From an uncultured Oscillospiraceae bacterium (lineage in GTDB: Bacteria > Bacillota > Clostridia > Oscillospirales > Oscillospiraceae), in contig CANQSF010000003.1 of assembly GCA_947626345.1 (NCBI GenBank), positions 81,318-145,317 on the forward strand: a stretch of DNA of 64,000 bases, written 5' to 3'. The notes beneath the pieces are model-generated. The model was given only the letters and a program-made list of their open reading frames with translations, was not told the origin of the DNA and ran no database searches. Positions 52,579-60,811 of the stretch are shown piece after piece. Both the position numbers and the translations under genes were made by a program. Positions within the stretch are counted from its first letter, which is position 1. The number at the start of each line of letters is the position of its first letter.

Positions 52579-53445
52579 ATGAAAACATCGAGATACGAAG
52601 TTTTTCTGAAGATCGTGGAGACGCGGAGCCTGACCCGGACGGCCGCCTTTTTCGGCTGCACCCAGTCGGCGGTGAGCCAGCTGGTCCGGGCGTTGGAGGC
52701 GGATCTGGGTGTCACGCTCCTGGCCCGCAGCAAGAGCGGCGTGCGCCTGACGGCGGAGGGCGAGTATCTGCTGCCCAGCATGCAGCAGATCGTGGTGGGG
52801 GAGCGGAACGTGTTCGAGCGGAGCCTGGAGCTGCAGAACATGAACGCGGGCCTGATCCGTATCGGCATCTTCACCAGCCTGTCCTGCCAGTGGCTGCCGC
52901 CCCATCTGAAGACCTTCCGGGAGAAATACCCCAACATCGGCTTTGAGCTGCTGCAGGGGGATGTGACCCAGATCTGCGAATGGCTGCGCAGCGGCATGGT
53001 GGACATCGGCTTTACCACCAAGCCGGAGGGGGACGAATTCGTGTTCCGGGAGCTGCTGGCCGACCGGATGGAGATCGTCCTGCCGGCCAACCACCGGCTG
53101 GCGGGCAGGAGCGTGGCCCTGGACGATCTGCGGGAGGAGACGTTCGTGCTCCAGGAGTCCGGCTACAGCCAGATCGTGGAGAAGATCTTTTCCGACGCGA
53201 ACATCCGTCCCAAGCGCCAGTATACCGTCAAGGATGATTACACCGTCATGAGCATGGTGGAGAGCGGGCTGGGGGTGACGCTGCTGCCGGATCTGGTGCT
53301 CCAGCGCACGCCCTATGAGCTGTACGGCTGTCCCATCGAGCCGGCCTATTACCGGCGGCTGGGGGTGGCCTGGATGAAGAAGGAGCAGAGCTCCATCGCG
53401 GTGTCCAAGTTCGTCCACCATCTGCTGGAGGACGAGGCCGTATAA
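52579..53445 (+). CDS. LysR-family transcriptional regulator
   Basis: A 288-residue regulator: winged helix-turn-helix at residues about 3-62 (FLKIVETRSLTRTAAFFGCTQSAVSQLVRALE) and a LysR substrate-binding domain to the end with FTSLSCQWLPPHLKTFREKYP and VESGLGVTLLPDLVL. The ATG at 52579 has GAGG six bases upstream; an ATG four codons earlier overlaps that site. Its effector and targets are unknown. Confidence 0.92.
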   Translation: MKTSRYEVFLKIVETRSLTRTAAFFGCTQSAVSQLVRALEADLGVTLLARSKSGVRLTAEGEYLLPSMQQIVVGERNVFERSLELQNMNAGLIRIGIFTSLSCQWLPPHLKTFREKYPNIGFELLQGDVTQICEWLRSGMVDIGFTTKPEGDEFVFRELLADRMEIVLPANHRLAGRSVALDDLREETFVLQESGYSQIVEKIFSDANIRPKRQYTVKDDYTVMSMVESGLGVTLLPDLVLQRTPYELYGCPIEPAYYRRLGVAWMKKEQSSIAVSKFVHHLLEDEAV

Positions 53446-53456
53446 ACTATCGGGAA

Positions 53457-53495
53457 GCGCGCAGCGCCCGGACAGAATGTCCGGGCGCTGCGCGC
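53457..53495 (+). repeat. perfect 18-bp hairpin
   Basis: Positions 53457-53474 pair perfectly with 53478-53495 around the loop GAA. No T-run follows, but the stem is very stable and lies just after the LysR stop. Confidence 0.75.
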
Positions 53496-53508
53496 TGTTC
53501 ATCATCGT

Positions 53509-53541
53509 GGTCCGCCAAAAACAGGCGGACCTTATTTTTTG
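53509..53541 (+). terminator. Rho-independent terminator of the LysR gene
   Basis: GGTCCGCC (53509-53516) pairs with GGCGGACC (53524-53531), followed by TTATTTTTT. The T-run overlaps the stop codon of the convergent channel gene. Confidence 0.85.
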
Positions 53542-54161
53542 ATCTGCTCCATATACCCGGCCGTGATGATGCCGGCGGGGAGGGCGACGATCGCGATGCC
53601 CACGATGGAGGATATCATCGTTACGATCCTTCCGGCGACCGTCACCGGGCAGATGTCGCCGTATCCGATCGTGGTGAGGCTCACGGTGGCCCAGTAGACG
53701 GCCTCGAAGAAATCGGCGAACGTATCGGGCTCCACGTTGAAGATGATCAGCGCGGAGATCAGCACGTATCCCACGGCAAGGGAACACACGGCCAGAAGCG
53801 GCCCCCGCTGGGCCTTTATGACCGCCGCGATGATCTGCACGCTCCTGGCATACCGGAACATTTTGAACGAGCGGAACACCCGGAAGGTGCGAAACAGGCG
53901 GAGCAGCTTGACCAGCCGCAGACCGGGAAACAGGGAGGTGAACACCGGCAGGATCGCCAGCAGGTCGATGATCGCCATGGGGGTGAAGGGGTAGAGGAAG
54001 AACGAGGCGGCGCCCCGCTTCAGCTTCATGTCGGCGGTCATGAGCCGCACGGCGTAGTCCAGCAGAAAGCACGCCGTGGCGACGACGTTGATGGCGGAGA
54101 AGACCAGGTTCGTCTCCTTGAACGCCAGAGGGACGAGGCTGGCGGTGATGAGGCACATCAT
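53532..54161 (-). CDS. voltage-sensor potassium channel, 5' end altered
   Basis: A 209-residue six-helix ion channel. An S4-like helix has Arg/Lys at every third position (RLVKLLRLFRTFRVFRSFKMFR, about residues 82-103 in part) and the pore has TTIGYGD. The first available ATG (54161) leaves out the codons before it, which read VANEDDKASRVYDLC and fit the normal N-terminus of this family. No ATG, GTG or TTG is found in frame before the upstream stop, and GT-rich repeats start right there. The native first few codons were apparently replaced at the boundary with the phage-like block. Confidence 0.8.
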   Translation of the reverse strand: MMCLITASLVPLAFKETNLVFSAINVVATACFLLDYAVRLMTADMKLKRGAASFFLYPFTPMAIIDLLAILPVFTSLFPGLRLVKLLRLFRTFRVFRSFKMFRYARSVQIIAAVIKAQRGPLLAVCSLAVGYVLISALIIFNVEPDTFADFFEAVYWATVSLTTIGYGDICPVTVAGRIVTMISSIVGIAIVALPAGIITAGYMEQIKK

Positions 54162-54214
54162 GCACAGGTCGTAGACCCTGCTGGCCTTATCGTCCTCGTT
54201 GGCGACCTCTACGG

Positions 54215-54725
54215 AGCGGCAGGCGAGGCATGATCTGGTACGTTAAGTTCAGTTGCGGATTGTTTAGGCCGGGAAGGCGCGGCAGGCATGGATTGTTTTG
54301 TTCTGGCAAGTTGCGGTTGCACTAGGCGGGGTTAGCCAAGGCGAGGCAGGCAAGGTTTGCTACGGTGGGGTTGGCCGGGTGCGTTCTGGTCAGTCACGTT
54401 GTGGCAGGCTTGGATTGTCAAGGCGATTCACGGCCCGTTATGTTCTGGTACGGCAGGCGTGTTCAGTTGAGTTGCGTCTTGGCGCGTCGAGTTATGGTTT
54501 GGCAGGCGGGGATTGTCGGGTCACGTTGGGTCGAGGATGGGTATGGTATGGCGTGGCAGGAACGGAATGGAAAGGTGTTGAAAGGCATGGAGCGGCCTGT
54601 CAAGGTCCGGCAGGTATGGATTGGCGCGGCGCGAAGAGGTACGGTCTGGTGAGTTTAGGTATGGCAGGCGAGTTGAGTTTAGGAATGGTCAGTCACGCCA
54701 TGTTGGGTCCGGGCGAGGAACAAAT
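54215..54725 (+). repeat. degenerate GT-rich repeats
   Basis: About 510 bases whose plus strand is strongly enriched in G and T. Recurring words are GGCAGGCATGGATTG and variants (54281, 54403, 54501, 54609, spacing about 100-120), GTTCTGG (three times) and GTCACG (three times). Open frames across it are low-complexity and not credible. It sits at the left edge of the phage-like block, directly before its first gene. Confidence 0.7.
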
Positions 54726-54743
54726 ATAAAAAGGAGTGAAACT

Positions 54744-55268
54744 ATGGTTTTCCAATACAAATTTCCGGGGCTTTACCCGGTCGATGCACAGACGGCGGGT
54801 GAAGAACTGGAGCGCATCTTCAATACACCGGGCAAATTGGACCCGGCAAACATCGTGAATGAGAGCCGTGACGAATCCGCTCCGCTCCATCCGATTTTCG
54901 AGTGGGACGACACCAAGGCGGCGGAGAAGTACCGCGAGACGCAGGCCGAGACGCTTATGCGGTCCGTCGTGACCATCGTTGACACGCCGCATGGTCCGCA
55001 AGAGGTCCGGGCCGTCGTCAACGTCCAGCAGACATACACGCCGATACACGTTGTCCTGGAAAGCCGGGAACAGACGGACATACTGCTGGAAACGGCGCTG
55101 AAAGAATTGAAAGCGTTTCAGAAGAAGTACGCCACGCTGTCCGCTCTGCAAGGCGTGTTCGCGGCCATCGACCAGTTGACCATCGAGGAGGTAAAGCATG
55201 GAACAGATAGAAAATCACATGGTGATCGGAGACTACTACGCGGACAGGGAGCGTCAGTACGACCCTGA
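54744..55268 (+). CDS. phage-type protein of unknown function
   Basis: A 174-residue protein starting MVFQYKFPGLYPVDAQTAGEEL, with ESRDESAPLHPIFEWDDTKAAEKYRETQ and a C-terminal helix FQKKYATLSALQGVFAAIDQL. I recall similar proteins in prophages of gut Firmicutes, upstream of recombination genes, without known function. AAAGGAG precedes the ATG. Its last 71 bases overlap the next gene in another frame, and those codons look non-conserved. Confidence 0.7.
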   Translation: MVFQYKFPGLYPVDAQTAGEELERIFNTPGKLDPANIVNESRDESAPLHPIFEWDDTKAAEKYRETQAETLMRSVVTIVDTPHGPQEVRAVVNVQQTYTPIHVVLESREQTDILLETALKELKAFQKKYATLSALQGVFAAIDQLTIEEVKHGTDRKSHGDRRLLRGQGASVRP

Positions 55269-55749
55269 CGTTGTGACCGCCGATGAATGCGACCATACAT
55301 ACAAGTGCGATTCTTGCAATCTGTGGGCGTGGTGCGAGGACAGGAAGGACATATACGAGTGCAAACTGTGCGGCGATACGTTCCTTGAAGAGGACCTTTT
55401 CGAGGGAATTTGCAAGGACTGTCTGGCCGAGTATGTGGACCCGCAGACGGTCAAGGAGTATGCGGAGGACCGTAGCGCAAGAGCAGAATATAGACATATG
55501 TGGGAGTCACTTTTCGAGGAGTACTTCTCCGAGCCGGACGACAAGTGCAAGATAGATCGTGTGTCCGAGACGCTGAAGGACAGGCTGATGACACAGATCA
55601 TGCGCGAGTTCAACTGGGACAAGCTGGGCGATACGTTCCACGGCAAGGCGAAGCTTGTCGCCTGGGTCGGCGAGGATGAAGTGGCGTGGGGCGACTTCGC
55701 GGCATGGCTGGTTGAGAAGAAGGGAGTTTTGAAAAATGATAGAAGTTGA
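55198..55749 (+). CDS. zinc-finger-like phage-type protein
   Basis: A 183-residue acidic protein. Residues 35-80 contain several Cys pairs (CDSC, CKLC, CKDC and single Cys/His), which suggests one or two zinc knuckles. The remainder is charged and helical. GAGGAGGT precedes the ATG. I do not recognise the family. It may bind DNA or a host protein. Confidence 0.65.
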   Translation: MEQIENHMVIGDYYADRERQYDPDVVTADECDHTYKCDSCNLWAWCEDRKDIYECKLCGDTFLEEDLFEGICKDCLAEYVDPQTVKEYAEDRSARAEYRHMWESLFEEYFSEPDDKCKIDRVSETLKDRLMTQIMREFNWDKLGDTFHGKAKLVAWVGEDEVAWGDFAAWLVEKKGVLKNDRS

Positions 55750-55942
55750 TGGATACAAGATGTTTCGTGGGACGATGCGGATAACACCTGTTGATCCGAA
55801 GTTTACGCCGGTCGAGGCGCGTGGAGACTGGCTTTACAAGCCGGAATACAAGTGCTGGTATGGCCGCGTTTCGCAGTACGGCCCGTTCGTTTCATCGTTC
55901 GGCGAGAAGATATGCGAGGTCGTGGAGGACGAGACGGCATGA
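55736..55942 (+). CDS. small phage-type protein
   Basis: A 68-residue protein rich in aromatic residues (DGYKMFRGTMRI, WLYKPEYKCWYG). It overlaps the gene before by 14 bases and the next by 4 (ATGA). Not recognised; probably a small beta-sheet accessory protein. Confidence 0.6.
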   Translation: MIEVDGYKMFRGTMRITPVDPKFTPVEARGDWLYKPEYKCWYGRVSQYGPFVSSFGEKICEVVEDETA

Positions 55943-56097
55943 GCATCCGAGCGGAGATGGCGGCGGGCCACATGAGCACAGGACGGCGCGAGACGCCACG
56001 GCCCAGCACGAGGCGGTTCAAGCCGGAGGATGCCAGCCGGAAGCGGAAGGCGCGGTCCAAACAGGTCAAGCAGAGCAGGAGGAGGAATCGGACATGA
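55939..56097 (+). CDS. very basic small protein
   Basis: A 52-residue protein whose second half is almost all Arg, Lys, Ser and Gln, ending in KQSRRRNRT. It fits between neighbours through ATGA overlaps on both sides, which is the main reason to call it. It may bind nucleic acid. Confidence 0.55.
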   Translation: MSIRAEMAAGHMSTGRRETPRPSTRRFKPEDASRKRKARSKQVKQSRRRNRT

Positions 56098-56321
56098 GCG
56101 AGTGGATAAGAGTCGAGGACAGGATGCCGCCTGATGGGGAATGGGTCATCGTTGCAGCCAAAGACTCTGCCGGGAAAAAGTTTGTCGAGTGCGACATCAG
56201 GTGGTGCTCAGAAGACCAAGAATGGCAGTATTTCGACGGTAGCGACGGATGGGTTGGCAGTTTCCATGACGAAGTGACCCATTGGATGCCGATTCCCGAA
56301 CCGCCGGAGGAGTCCAAATGA
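56094..56321 (+). CDS. DUF551 domain protein
   Basis: A 75-residue protein with the DUF551 pattern: WIRVEDRMPPDGEWVIVAAKD at the start and VTHWMPIPEPPEE at the end. The family is common in phage accessory regions; its function is unknown. It overlaps both neighbours by 4 bases. Confidence 0.85.
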   Translation: MSEWIRVEDRMPPDGEWVIVAAKDSAGKKFVECDIRWCSEDQEWQYFDGSDGWVGSFHDEVTHWMPIPEPPEESK

Positions 56322-57136
56322 CCAATGCTGAATACCGCTCCCATCCCGCTATAAGCCGGTCGGAGCTTTTCAAGATCGGGAAGTCGCCTTTGCACTTCAA
56401 GTACGAGAGGGAGAACCCGCCGGAGCCGAGCGCGGCGCTGATATTCGGGCAGGCGTTCCACAAGTTCGTGCTGGAGCCGGACGGATTCGACGAGGAGTTT
56501 TCGGTCGCGCCGAACGTGGACAGGCGGACACGGGACGGACGGGAACAGTGGGCGGCGTTCCAGGCCGAGGCGGACGGCAAACAGATCATCACGCTTGACG
56601 ACATGACGGCCATTCAAGGTATGCGCGACGCATTGATGGAGAACCGCCACGCCAAGTTCCTTATCAATTCGAGCCAACACGAATTGCCGCTGTTCTGGAA
56701 AGACGAGTTGAGCGGAGAGGCGTGCAAGTGCCGCCTCGATATGTTCCTTGGCGACGGGAAGCAGCGCATCGTTTCAGACCTGAAATCCTGCGCCAGCGCG
56801 GAGACAGATGCGTTCATGCGGGACGTTATCAAGTACGGCTATGACTTGCAGGTATTTCAATATCTGGACGGAGTGACCCACAACTACGGCCCGCCGAAAG
56901 ACCCGGAGAATCCTGACACATTCATCTTCATCGCGGTGGAAAAGACGCCGCCCTACGCCGTCAACGTCATGCAGGCCGACAAATACATCCTGATGCGCGG
57001 CGAGGCGCTTTTCCGGGAGTACATCGGGACATACCACGAGTGCAAGGAGAGTGGCAACTGGTGGTCCTACAACGGCCACTTCGGGAACATAAACATTTTG
57101 AGCCTACCGGCTTATTTGAGAAAGGACTTTGAGTGA
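56318..57136 (+). CDS. RecE-like PD-(D/E)XK exonuclease
   Basis: A 272-residue phage nuclease resembling the exodeoxyribonuclease VIII (RecE) C-terminal domain: ISRSELFKIGKSPLHFKY at the start, FGQAFHKFVLEP, then KCRLDMFLGD and IVSDLKSCASAE carrying the catalytic Asp and Asp-X-Lys, and YDLQVFQYLDGV. It would chew DNA ends to give a 3' strand for the annealing protein encoded at 57343. GGAGGAG precedes the ATG, in an ATGA overlap. Confidence 0.85.
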   Translation: MTNAEYRSHPAISRSELFKIGKSPLHFKYERENPPEPSAALIFGQAFHKFVLEPDGFDEEFSVAPNVDRRTRDGREQWAAFQAEADGKQIITLDDMTAIQGMRDALMENRHAKFLINSSQHELPLFWKDELSGEACKCRLDMFLGDGKQRIVSDLKSCASAETDAFMRDVIKYGYDLQVFQYLDGVTHNYGPPKDPENPDTFIFIAVEKTPPYAVNVMQADKYILMRGEALFREYIGTYHECKESGNWWSYNGHFGNINILSLPAYLRKDFE

Positions 57137-57137
57137 C

Positions 57138-57341
57138 ATGAATATCGATTTTGCAGGGAAAGAAAATCAGAGGGTTCGCAAGGCCGCGAGAGCCGCGGGC
57201 ATTCCGATTTGGAAGATAGCGGTTCGGATTGGCGTGTGCGAACAGACGTTGATTCGCTGGCTTCGCGTCCCGCTTACTCCCGACAGGGAGAAGATGGTTA
57301 TGGAAGCTATTGCAGAGTTGGAAAAGGAAGGAGAGGCTTGA
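57138..57341 (+). CDS. small helix-turn-helix protein
   Basis: A 67-residue protein with a helix-turn-helix at about residues 20-45 (IPIWKIAVRIGVCEQTLIRWL). It lies between the nuclease and annealing protein genes. It may regulate the block or bind DNA in recombination. Confidence 0.7.
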   Translation: MNIDFAGKENQRVRKAARAAGIPIWKIAVRIGVCEQTLIRWLRVPLTPDREKMVMEAIAELEKEGEA

Positions 57342-57342
57342 A

Positions 57343-58215
57343 ATGAGTGACGAACTTGCCAAGACCGAACAGAGCGCGGTGGTTCCGCAGTTCGGCGGAC
57401 AGAATATGCCGATGTACGGCGACATCAATCAGGGCACGGTTGCCATCGAGGCCAGCCGCGCCGTAGCAGAGGCCCAGGGGAAACTTATCATCGCAAAGCG
57501 TTTCCCGCGAGACGAGATACAGAGCTATGCCCGCGTCATGCAGGCCTGCCAGCGGAAAGGCGTTGCGGAAAAGGCGTTTTACACCTACAGACGCGGCGGC
57601 AGCTCCGTGTCCGGGCCCACCATTCGTTTCGCGGAGGAACTGGCACGCTGCTGGGGTAACATTGACTACGGCATCAAAGAGCTTTCCCAGAACGACGGGA
57701 GCAGCGAGATGCAGGCATACGCATGGGACCTGGAGACGAACGCCATGAGCTTGCAGAACTTCACGAACCCGCATATCCGGGAAGTGAACGGCTCCGCGAA
57801 GAAGCTGACGAGCCAGCGGGACATCTACGAGATCAACGCCAACATGGGCGCACGCCGCCTCCGGGCGCGTATTCTGGCGATCCTGCCGACCGACCTTGTG
57901 GACGCGGCGATAGCGGAGTGCAAAAAGACCCTTGCCGGGGATAACGAGGTGCCGCTTATCGACCGTATCAAAAAGATGGTGTCGCAGTTTGAACGCTTCG
58001 GCGTTTCGCAGGAGCAGATAGAGCGGCGTCTGAAACGGAAGATAAACACCATGACTTCCGAGGACTTTGCGGAGTACATCGGCATCTACAACGCCATCAA
58101 GAACGACGAGAGCAAGCCGTCCGACTGGTTTGACGTTGCGCCGGAGGCGACGGAACTGACCAAGACCATCGACGCGGCTATCCAGAAGGAGAAGGAGAAG
58201 GAGGAAGTGCTGTGA
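57343..58215 (+). CDS. candidate single-strand annealing protein (RecT-like)
   Basis: A 290-residue phage protein: AIEASRAVAEAQGKLIIAKR, GGSSVSGPTIRFAEELARCWGNI, the DYGIKELSQNDGSSEMQAYAWDLE core and KLTSQRDIYEINANMGARRLRARI. I recall such proteins next to RecE-like nucleases in clostridial phages. Annealing activity is inferred from this pairing and not from a firm family match. GGAG precedes the ATG. Confidence 0.65.
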   Translation: MSDELAKTEQSAVVPQFGGQNMPMYGDINQGTVAIEASRAVAEAQGKLIIAKRFPRDEIQSYARVMQACQRKGVAEKAFYTYRRGGSSVSGPTIRFAEELARCWGNIDYGIKELSQNDGSSEMQAYAWDLETNAMSLQNFTNPHIREVNGSAKKLTSQRDIYEINANMGARRLRARILAILPTDLVDAAIAECKKTLAGDNEVPLIDRIKKMVSQFERFGVSQEQIERRLKRKINTMTSEDFAEYIGIYNAIKNDESKPSDWFDVAPEATELTKTIDAAIQKEKEKEEVL

Positions 58216-58252
58216 CAGAAACAGAAGAAGTCTGGCGTGAAATACCAGGATA

Positions 58253-58345
58253 ATGGACATGCAGTTCAGCACTACCGATGTCGAAGATAAGGACCTGTGC
58301 GCCGAAGCGCTGGACGAGCTGAGCAATAACAAGGGGGACGATTGA
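58253..58345 (+). CDS. possible 30-residue peptide
   Basis: An acidic peptide starting MDMQFSTTDVEDKDL. Its TGA overlaps the endolysin ATG (TGATG), the only sign that it is real; the ribosome site is weak. Confidence 0.3.
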   Translation: MDMQFSTTDVEDKDLCAEALDELSNNKGDD

Positions 58346-59277
58346 TGGGATACACAAATTCTCCGCTAGTAGATCACACCCATATTTCGCCGAATAGGAC
58401 GGCAGGACGGTCTTGCATCGACACCATCACGATCCACTGTGTTGTGGGGCAGTGCGCTGTCGAGACACTCGGAAACGTTTTCGGTGCGTCCTCCAAGCGA
58501 GCATCCAGCAACTATGGTATCGGCTATGATGGCAGAGTCGGAATGTTTGTGGAGGAGAAGGACAGGTCTTGGTGTAGCTCTAGCTCTGCCAATGACAACC
58601 GGGCTATAACTATCGAGGTCGCCAGCGATACATTTGAGCCTTATGCGGTCAGACAGGCAGCGTATGATAAACTGATCCTTTTGGTGGTGGACATTTGCAA
58701 GCGAAACGGAATTGAGCGGCTCGTATGGTCTACAAACAAAAACGATCGTGTATACCACCGCAACGGCTGTAATATGACCGTACATAGGGACTATGCCAAC
58801 AAGAGTTGCCCTGGGACGTGGCTCTATGAGCGTATGGGGAAAATCGCTTCCGCCGTCAACGCAAAGCTCGCACCCGGTGGATGGGAAGAGGTAAACGGCG
58901 AATGGAAGTTTCGCAGCCCTGCGACCGGCCAGTACGTTGCGGGTACATGGGTCAAATCCGAAAAGGGCATGTGGTACTACATCGGACCGGACGAGATCAT
59001 GGTCCACTCCGGCCTTACTTATGTGCATGAGGCCCCTTGCATCGACAGCATCGGCACGCAGACCGGCAAGTCTCCGGCCGGATACTACTACTTCCGGTCC
59101 GATAATGACAGCGGGACCATCGGGATGCTCGAATCGGGAGAGCAGACAATCGTCAAATCCGCCGTAGATGGCATCCAGGGTATCAACAAGGCTGTCTTTG
59201 AGACGGCACACAATGGCCGCTACGGTGCGTGCGTATCTATCAACGGCGTGCCGGTGGAAGATGTCCTCAGAAAGTAA
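58345..59277 (+). CDS. endolysin, N-acetylmuramoyl-L-alanine amidase with wall-binding repeats
   Basis: A 310-residue lysin. The Amidase_2/PGRP domain (residues about 1-170) has zinc ligands His 31 (TITIHCVVGQ), His 147 and Cys 155 (MTVHRDYANKSCPG). A linker and aromatic choline-binding-type repeats follow (GTWVKSEKGMWYY, GYYYFRSDNDSG). It cuts the glycan-peptide bond of peptidoglycan. No signal peptide, so release needs a holin; the membrane protein downstream is a candidate. The ATG at 58345 follows GGGGGA. Confidence 0.93.
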   Translation: MGYTNSPLVDHTHISPNRTAGRSCIDTITIHCVVGQCAVETLGNVFGASSKRASSNYGIGYDGRVGMFVEEKDRSWCSSSSANDNRAITIEVASDTFEPYAVRQAAYDKLILLVVDICKRNGIERLVWSTNKNDRVYHRNGCNMTVHRDYANKSCPGTWLYERMGKIASAVNAKLAPGGWEEVNGEWKFRSPATGQYVAGTWVKSEKGMWYYIGPDEIMVHSGLTYVHEAPCIDSIGTQTGKSPAGYYYFRSDNDSGTIGMLESGEQTIVKSAVDGIQGINKAVFETAHNGRYGACVSINGVPVEDVLRK

Positions 59278-59337
59278 AATCCTGTTGCAATTTGTGGCGA
59301 CTTATAATACAATTCTAAAAGAAAGGACGTGAATGAG

Positions 59338-59679
59338 ATGGATAACAAAGATCAGGCGATCTACAAAGACAATGACGGCGTGGCGACTGTTCCGCTGGCG
59401 TATCACGAGACCTGCATGACGCGGGAAAAGCGCGAAAAGAAATATGCTGTCATTGGCCTTATCATCGGATGGGCCGTTTCGCTCATTGCCGCTGTCGGTA
59501 TCTTTTCCTATATGTGGCTGCAATATGACTATACCACAGACATCGATGCGAAAGGCGTTTATGTACTCACCGATTCGCAGGGGAACGTTATCGCGACCGA
59601 CCTTACGCCAGAGGATGTTATCCAGCTCATGGAGGGCATGACCGATGGCGAGAATCCGAATTCGGAAGTCCAGGACTAG
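59338..59679 (+). CDS. single-span membrane protein, possible holin-like or lysis accessory
   Basis: A 113-residue protein with a charged N-terminus (about residues 1-38), one membrane helix (about 40-62, VIGLIIGWAVSLIAAVGIFS) and an acidic C-terminal tail with DSQGNVIATDLTPEDVIQLM. Its place after the endolysin suggests a lysis role, but the topology is not that of a classical holin. AAAGGA precedes the ATG; GTG 59329 is too close to it. Confidence 0.65.
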   Translation: MDNKDQAIYKDNDGVATVPLAYHETCMTREKREKKYAVIGLIIGWAVSLIAAVGIFSYMWLQYDYTTDIDAKGVYVLTDSQGNVIATDLTPEDVIQLMEGMTDGENPNSEVQD

Positions 59680-59933
59680 GAAAAACGGCAAGAGCAAGGG
59701 CACGAAGAAAAGAAAGCACTGAATGCCTCCTGCGTTCTGAGTGGGAGAGTGTTATAAGTGAAGCGGCCCTTGGTGAAGAAGACACCATCATTGCAACACG
59801 GTACTTGCTGGACGCAATACCGCAAGTCGAGATCGGCGCGGAGTTGCATATGGACAGGAGCACCGTATCGCGCCGACTGCAAAAAATCCTGAACAAGATC
59901 GAAAAGACCGCGCACAGGATGGGAATACAGTAA
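59648..59933 (+). pseudogene. sigma-like helix-turn-helix gene, apparent frameshift
   Basis: The frame ending at 59933 encodes a DNA-binding domain: RSEWESVISEAALGEED, then IIATRYLLDAIPQVEIGAEL and MDRSTVSRRLQKIL, like sigma region 4-type phage regulators. It has no ATG, GTG or TTG before the domain. A basic N-terminus (starting MARIRIRKSRTRKNG at 59648) lies in another frame and stops at TGA 59723. One base skipped near CACTGA would join them. This is either a frameshifted gene, a +1 recoding site, or an unusual start. Confidence 0.5.
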
Positions 59934-59936
59934 ACG

Positions 59937-59964
59937 ACCTCCGGGGACTTCCCGGAGGTTTTTT
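59937..59964 (+). terminator. Rho-independent terminator
   Basis: ACCTCCGGG (59937-59945) pairs perfectly with CCCGGAGGT (59951-59959), followed by TTTTTTATTTT. It splits the block into an early/recombination/lysis part and a downstream part. Confidence 0.9.
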
Positions 59965-60134
59965 ATTTTGCACATAACTTCACGCAAACGCCGCATTACT
60001 GCCGCACAAAGAAATTCGGGATGCGGTACAATCGAATCAAAGGAGGGAGCTACGGACTGCGGAACACGTCACCGCAACGCCACGAGGCGGGTTTGTACGT
60101 TCCCTCTTTCTATTATATGAAAGGGCGTATCAAG

Positions 60135-60299
60135 ATGGATGCAGAATTGAGATTGATCCGTATCGGATTTCCGCTTTCTGAGGCAGTCGGCATCGTACAC
60201 CAGAAGCGTAAGGATGGGGACCTTGAGGATTTCATTCGTGAGAAGGAACGTGAATACGAAGAAGACTGCAGACGCTACGCTGAGGAGGTAATTGGGTGA
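60135..60299 (+). CDS. small helical phage-type protein
   Basis: A 54-residue protein: MDAELRLIRIGFPLSEAVGIV then a charged helix KDGDLEDFIREKEREYEEDC. The frame is open back to 60021, but the residues before 60135 look non-coding. The stop meets the next ATG. Unknown function. Confidence 0.6.
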   Translation: MDAELRLIRIGFPLSEAVGIVHQKRKDGDLEDFIREKEREYEEDCRRYAEEVIG

Positions 60300-60811
60300 T
60301 GGCATATCCGAATTATTATCAACCGATGGCCGGGGCGTATGGTCCGCAGCCGATGTATGGTCCCTATCCGGTCCCGAATGTCCCGCAGCCGTCCGCGCAG
60401 CCTCAGCCGCAGGTCCAGGCGCAGACTGTCCAGCAGCCCGTAATGAGCCAGCCCGCTTTCGTGTGCCGTCCCGTGGCGTCTGTGGAGGAAGCTATGGCGG
60501 TGCCGACAGACTTCAACGGAAACGTGATCGTGATGACTGACCTGGGGCACAAGTACATCTACACGAAGGTGCTGAATCCAGCAACAGGCAGTTCTGTGTT
60601 TGAGAAGTACAGGAAAGAGGACGGCGGGCAGAGTCAGGAAGATACGCCTACCGAAGAAAAAGCACCCGCCGTGGACTACACACCGCACTTCACGGCGCTG
60701 GAGGAGCGTCTGGACCAAATGAGCGACCGCGTGGAGGATTTGTTCGACCGCATTGAGAGCCAGAAAAAGGCCGCTCTGCGGGCCGAGAGAAAGGCTGGTA
60801 ACGCGGAATGA
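60299..60811 (+). CDS. Pro/Gln-rich protein with coiled-coil tail
   Basis: A 170-residue protein: residues 1-58 are rich in Pro, Gln and Tyr, a compact middle has ATGSSVFEKYRKED and VIVMTDLGHKYIYTKVLN (about 80-105), and the end is a coiled coil (HFTALEERLDQMSDRVEDL). I recall similar proteins as part of an uncharacterised set in gut Firmicute phages. It could be a virion or assembly component. GAGGAGGT precedes the start. Confidence 0.65.
   Translation: MAYPNYYQPMAGAYGPQPMYGPYPVPNVPQPSAQPQPQVQAQTVQQPVMSQPAFVCRPVASVEEAMAVPTDFNGNVIVMTDLGHKYIYTKVLNPATGSSVFEKYRKEDGGQSQEDTPTEEKAPAVDYTPHFTALEERLDQMSDRVEDLFDRIESQKKAALRAERKAGNAE

Noticed and set aside
54215..54260. A copy of the tRNA-Glu 3' end as the left attachment site
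   Set aside because: No stretch resembling GTGACCCGTACGGGACTCG was seen near the left junction, so tRNA-targeted integration remains unproven.
54298..54729. A 143-codon open frame across the GT-rich repeats
   Set aside because: The product is low-complexity and mirrors the DNA repeat; no ribosome site and no conserved domain.
55803..56069. A minus-strand frame of 88 codons opposite the small phage genes
   Set aside because: It is an antisense shadow; the plus-strand genes are joined by consistent 4-base overlaps.
59285..59308. TTGCAA and TATAAT as a promoter before the membrane protein gene
   Set aside because: Spacing is 12 bp, too short for a sigma-A promoter; the 17-bp position has no good -35.
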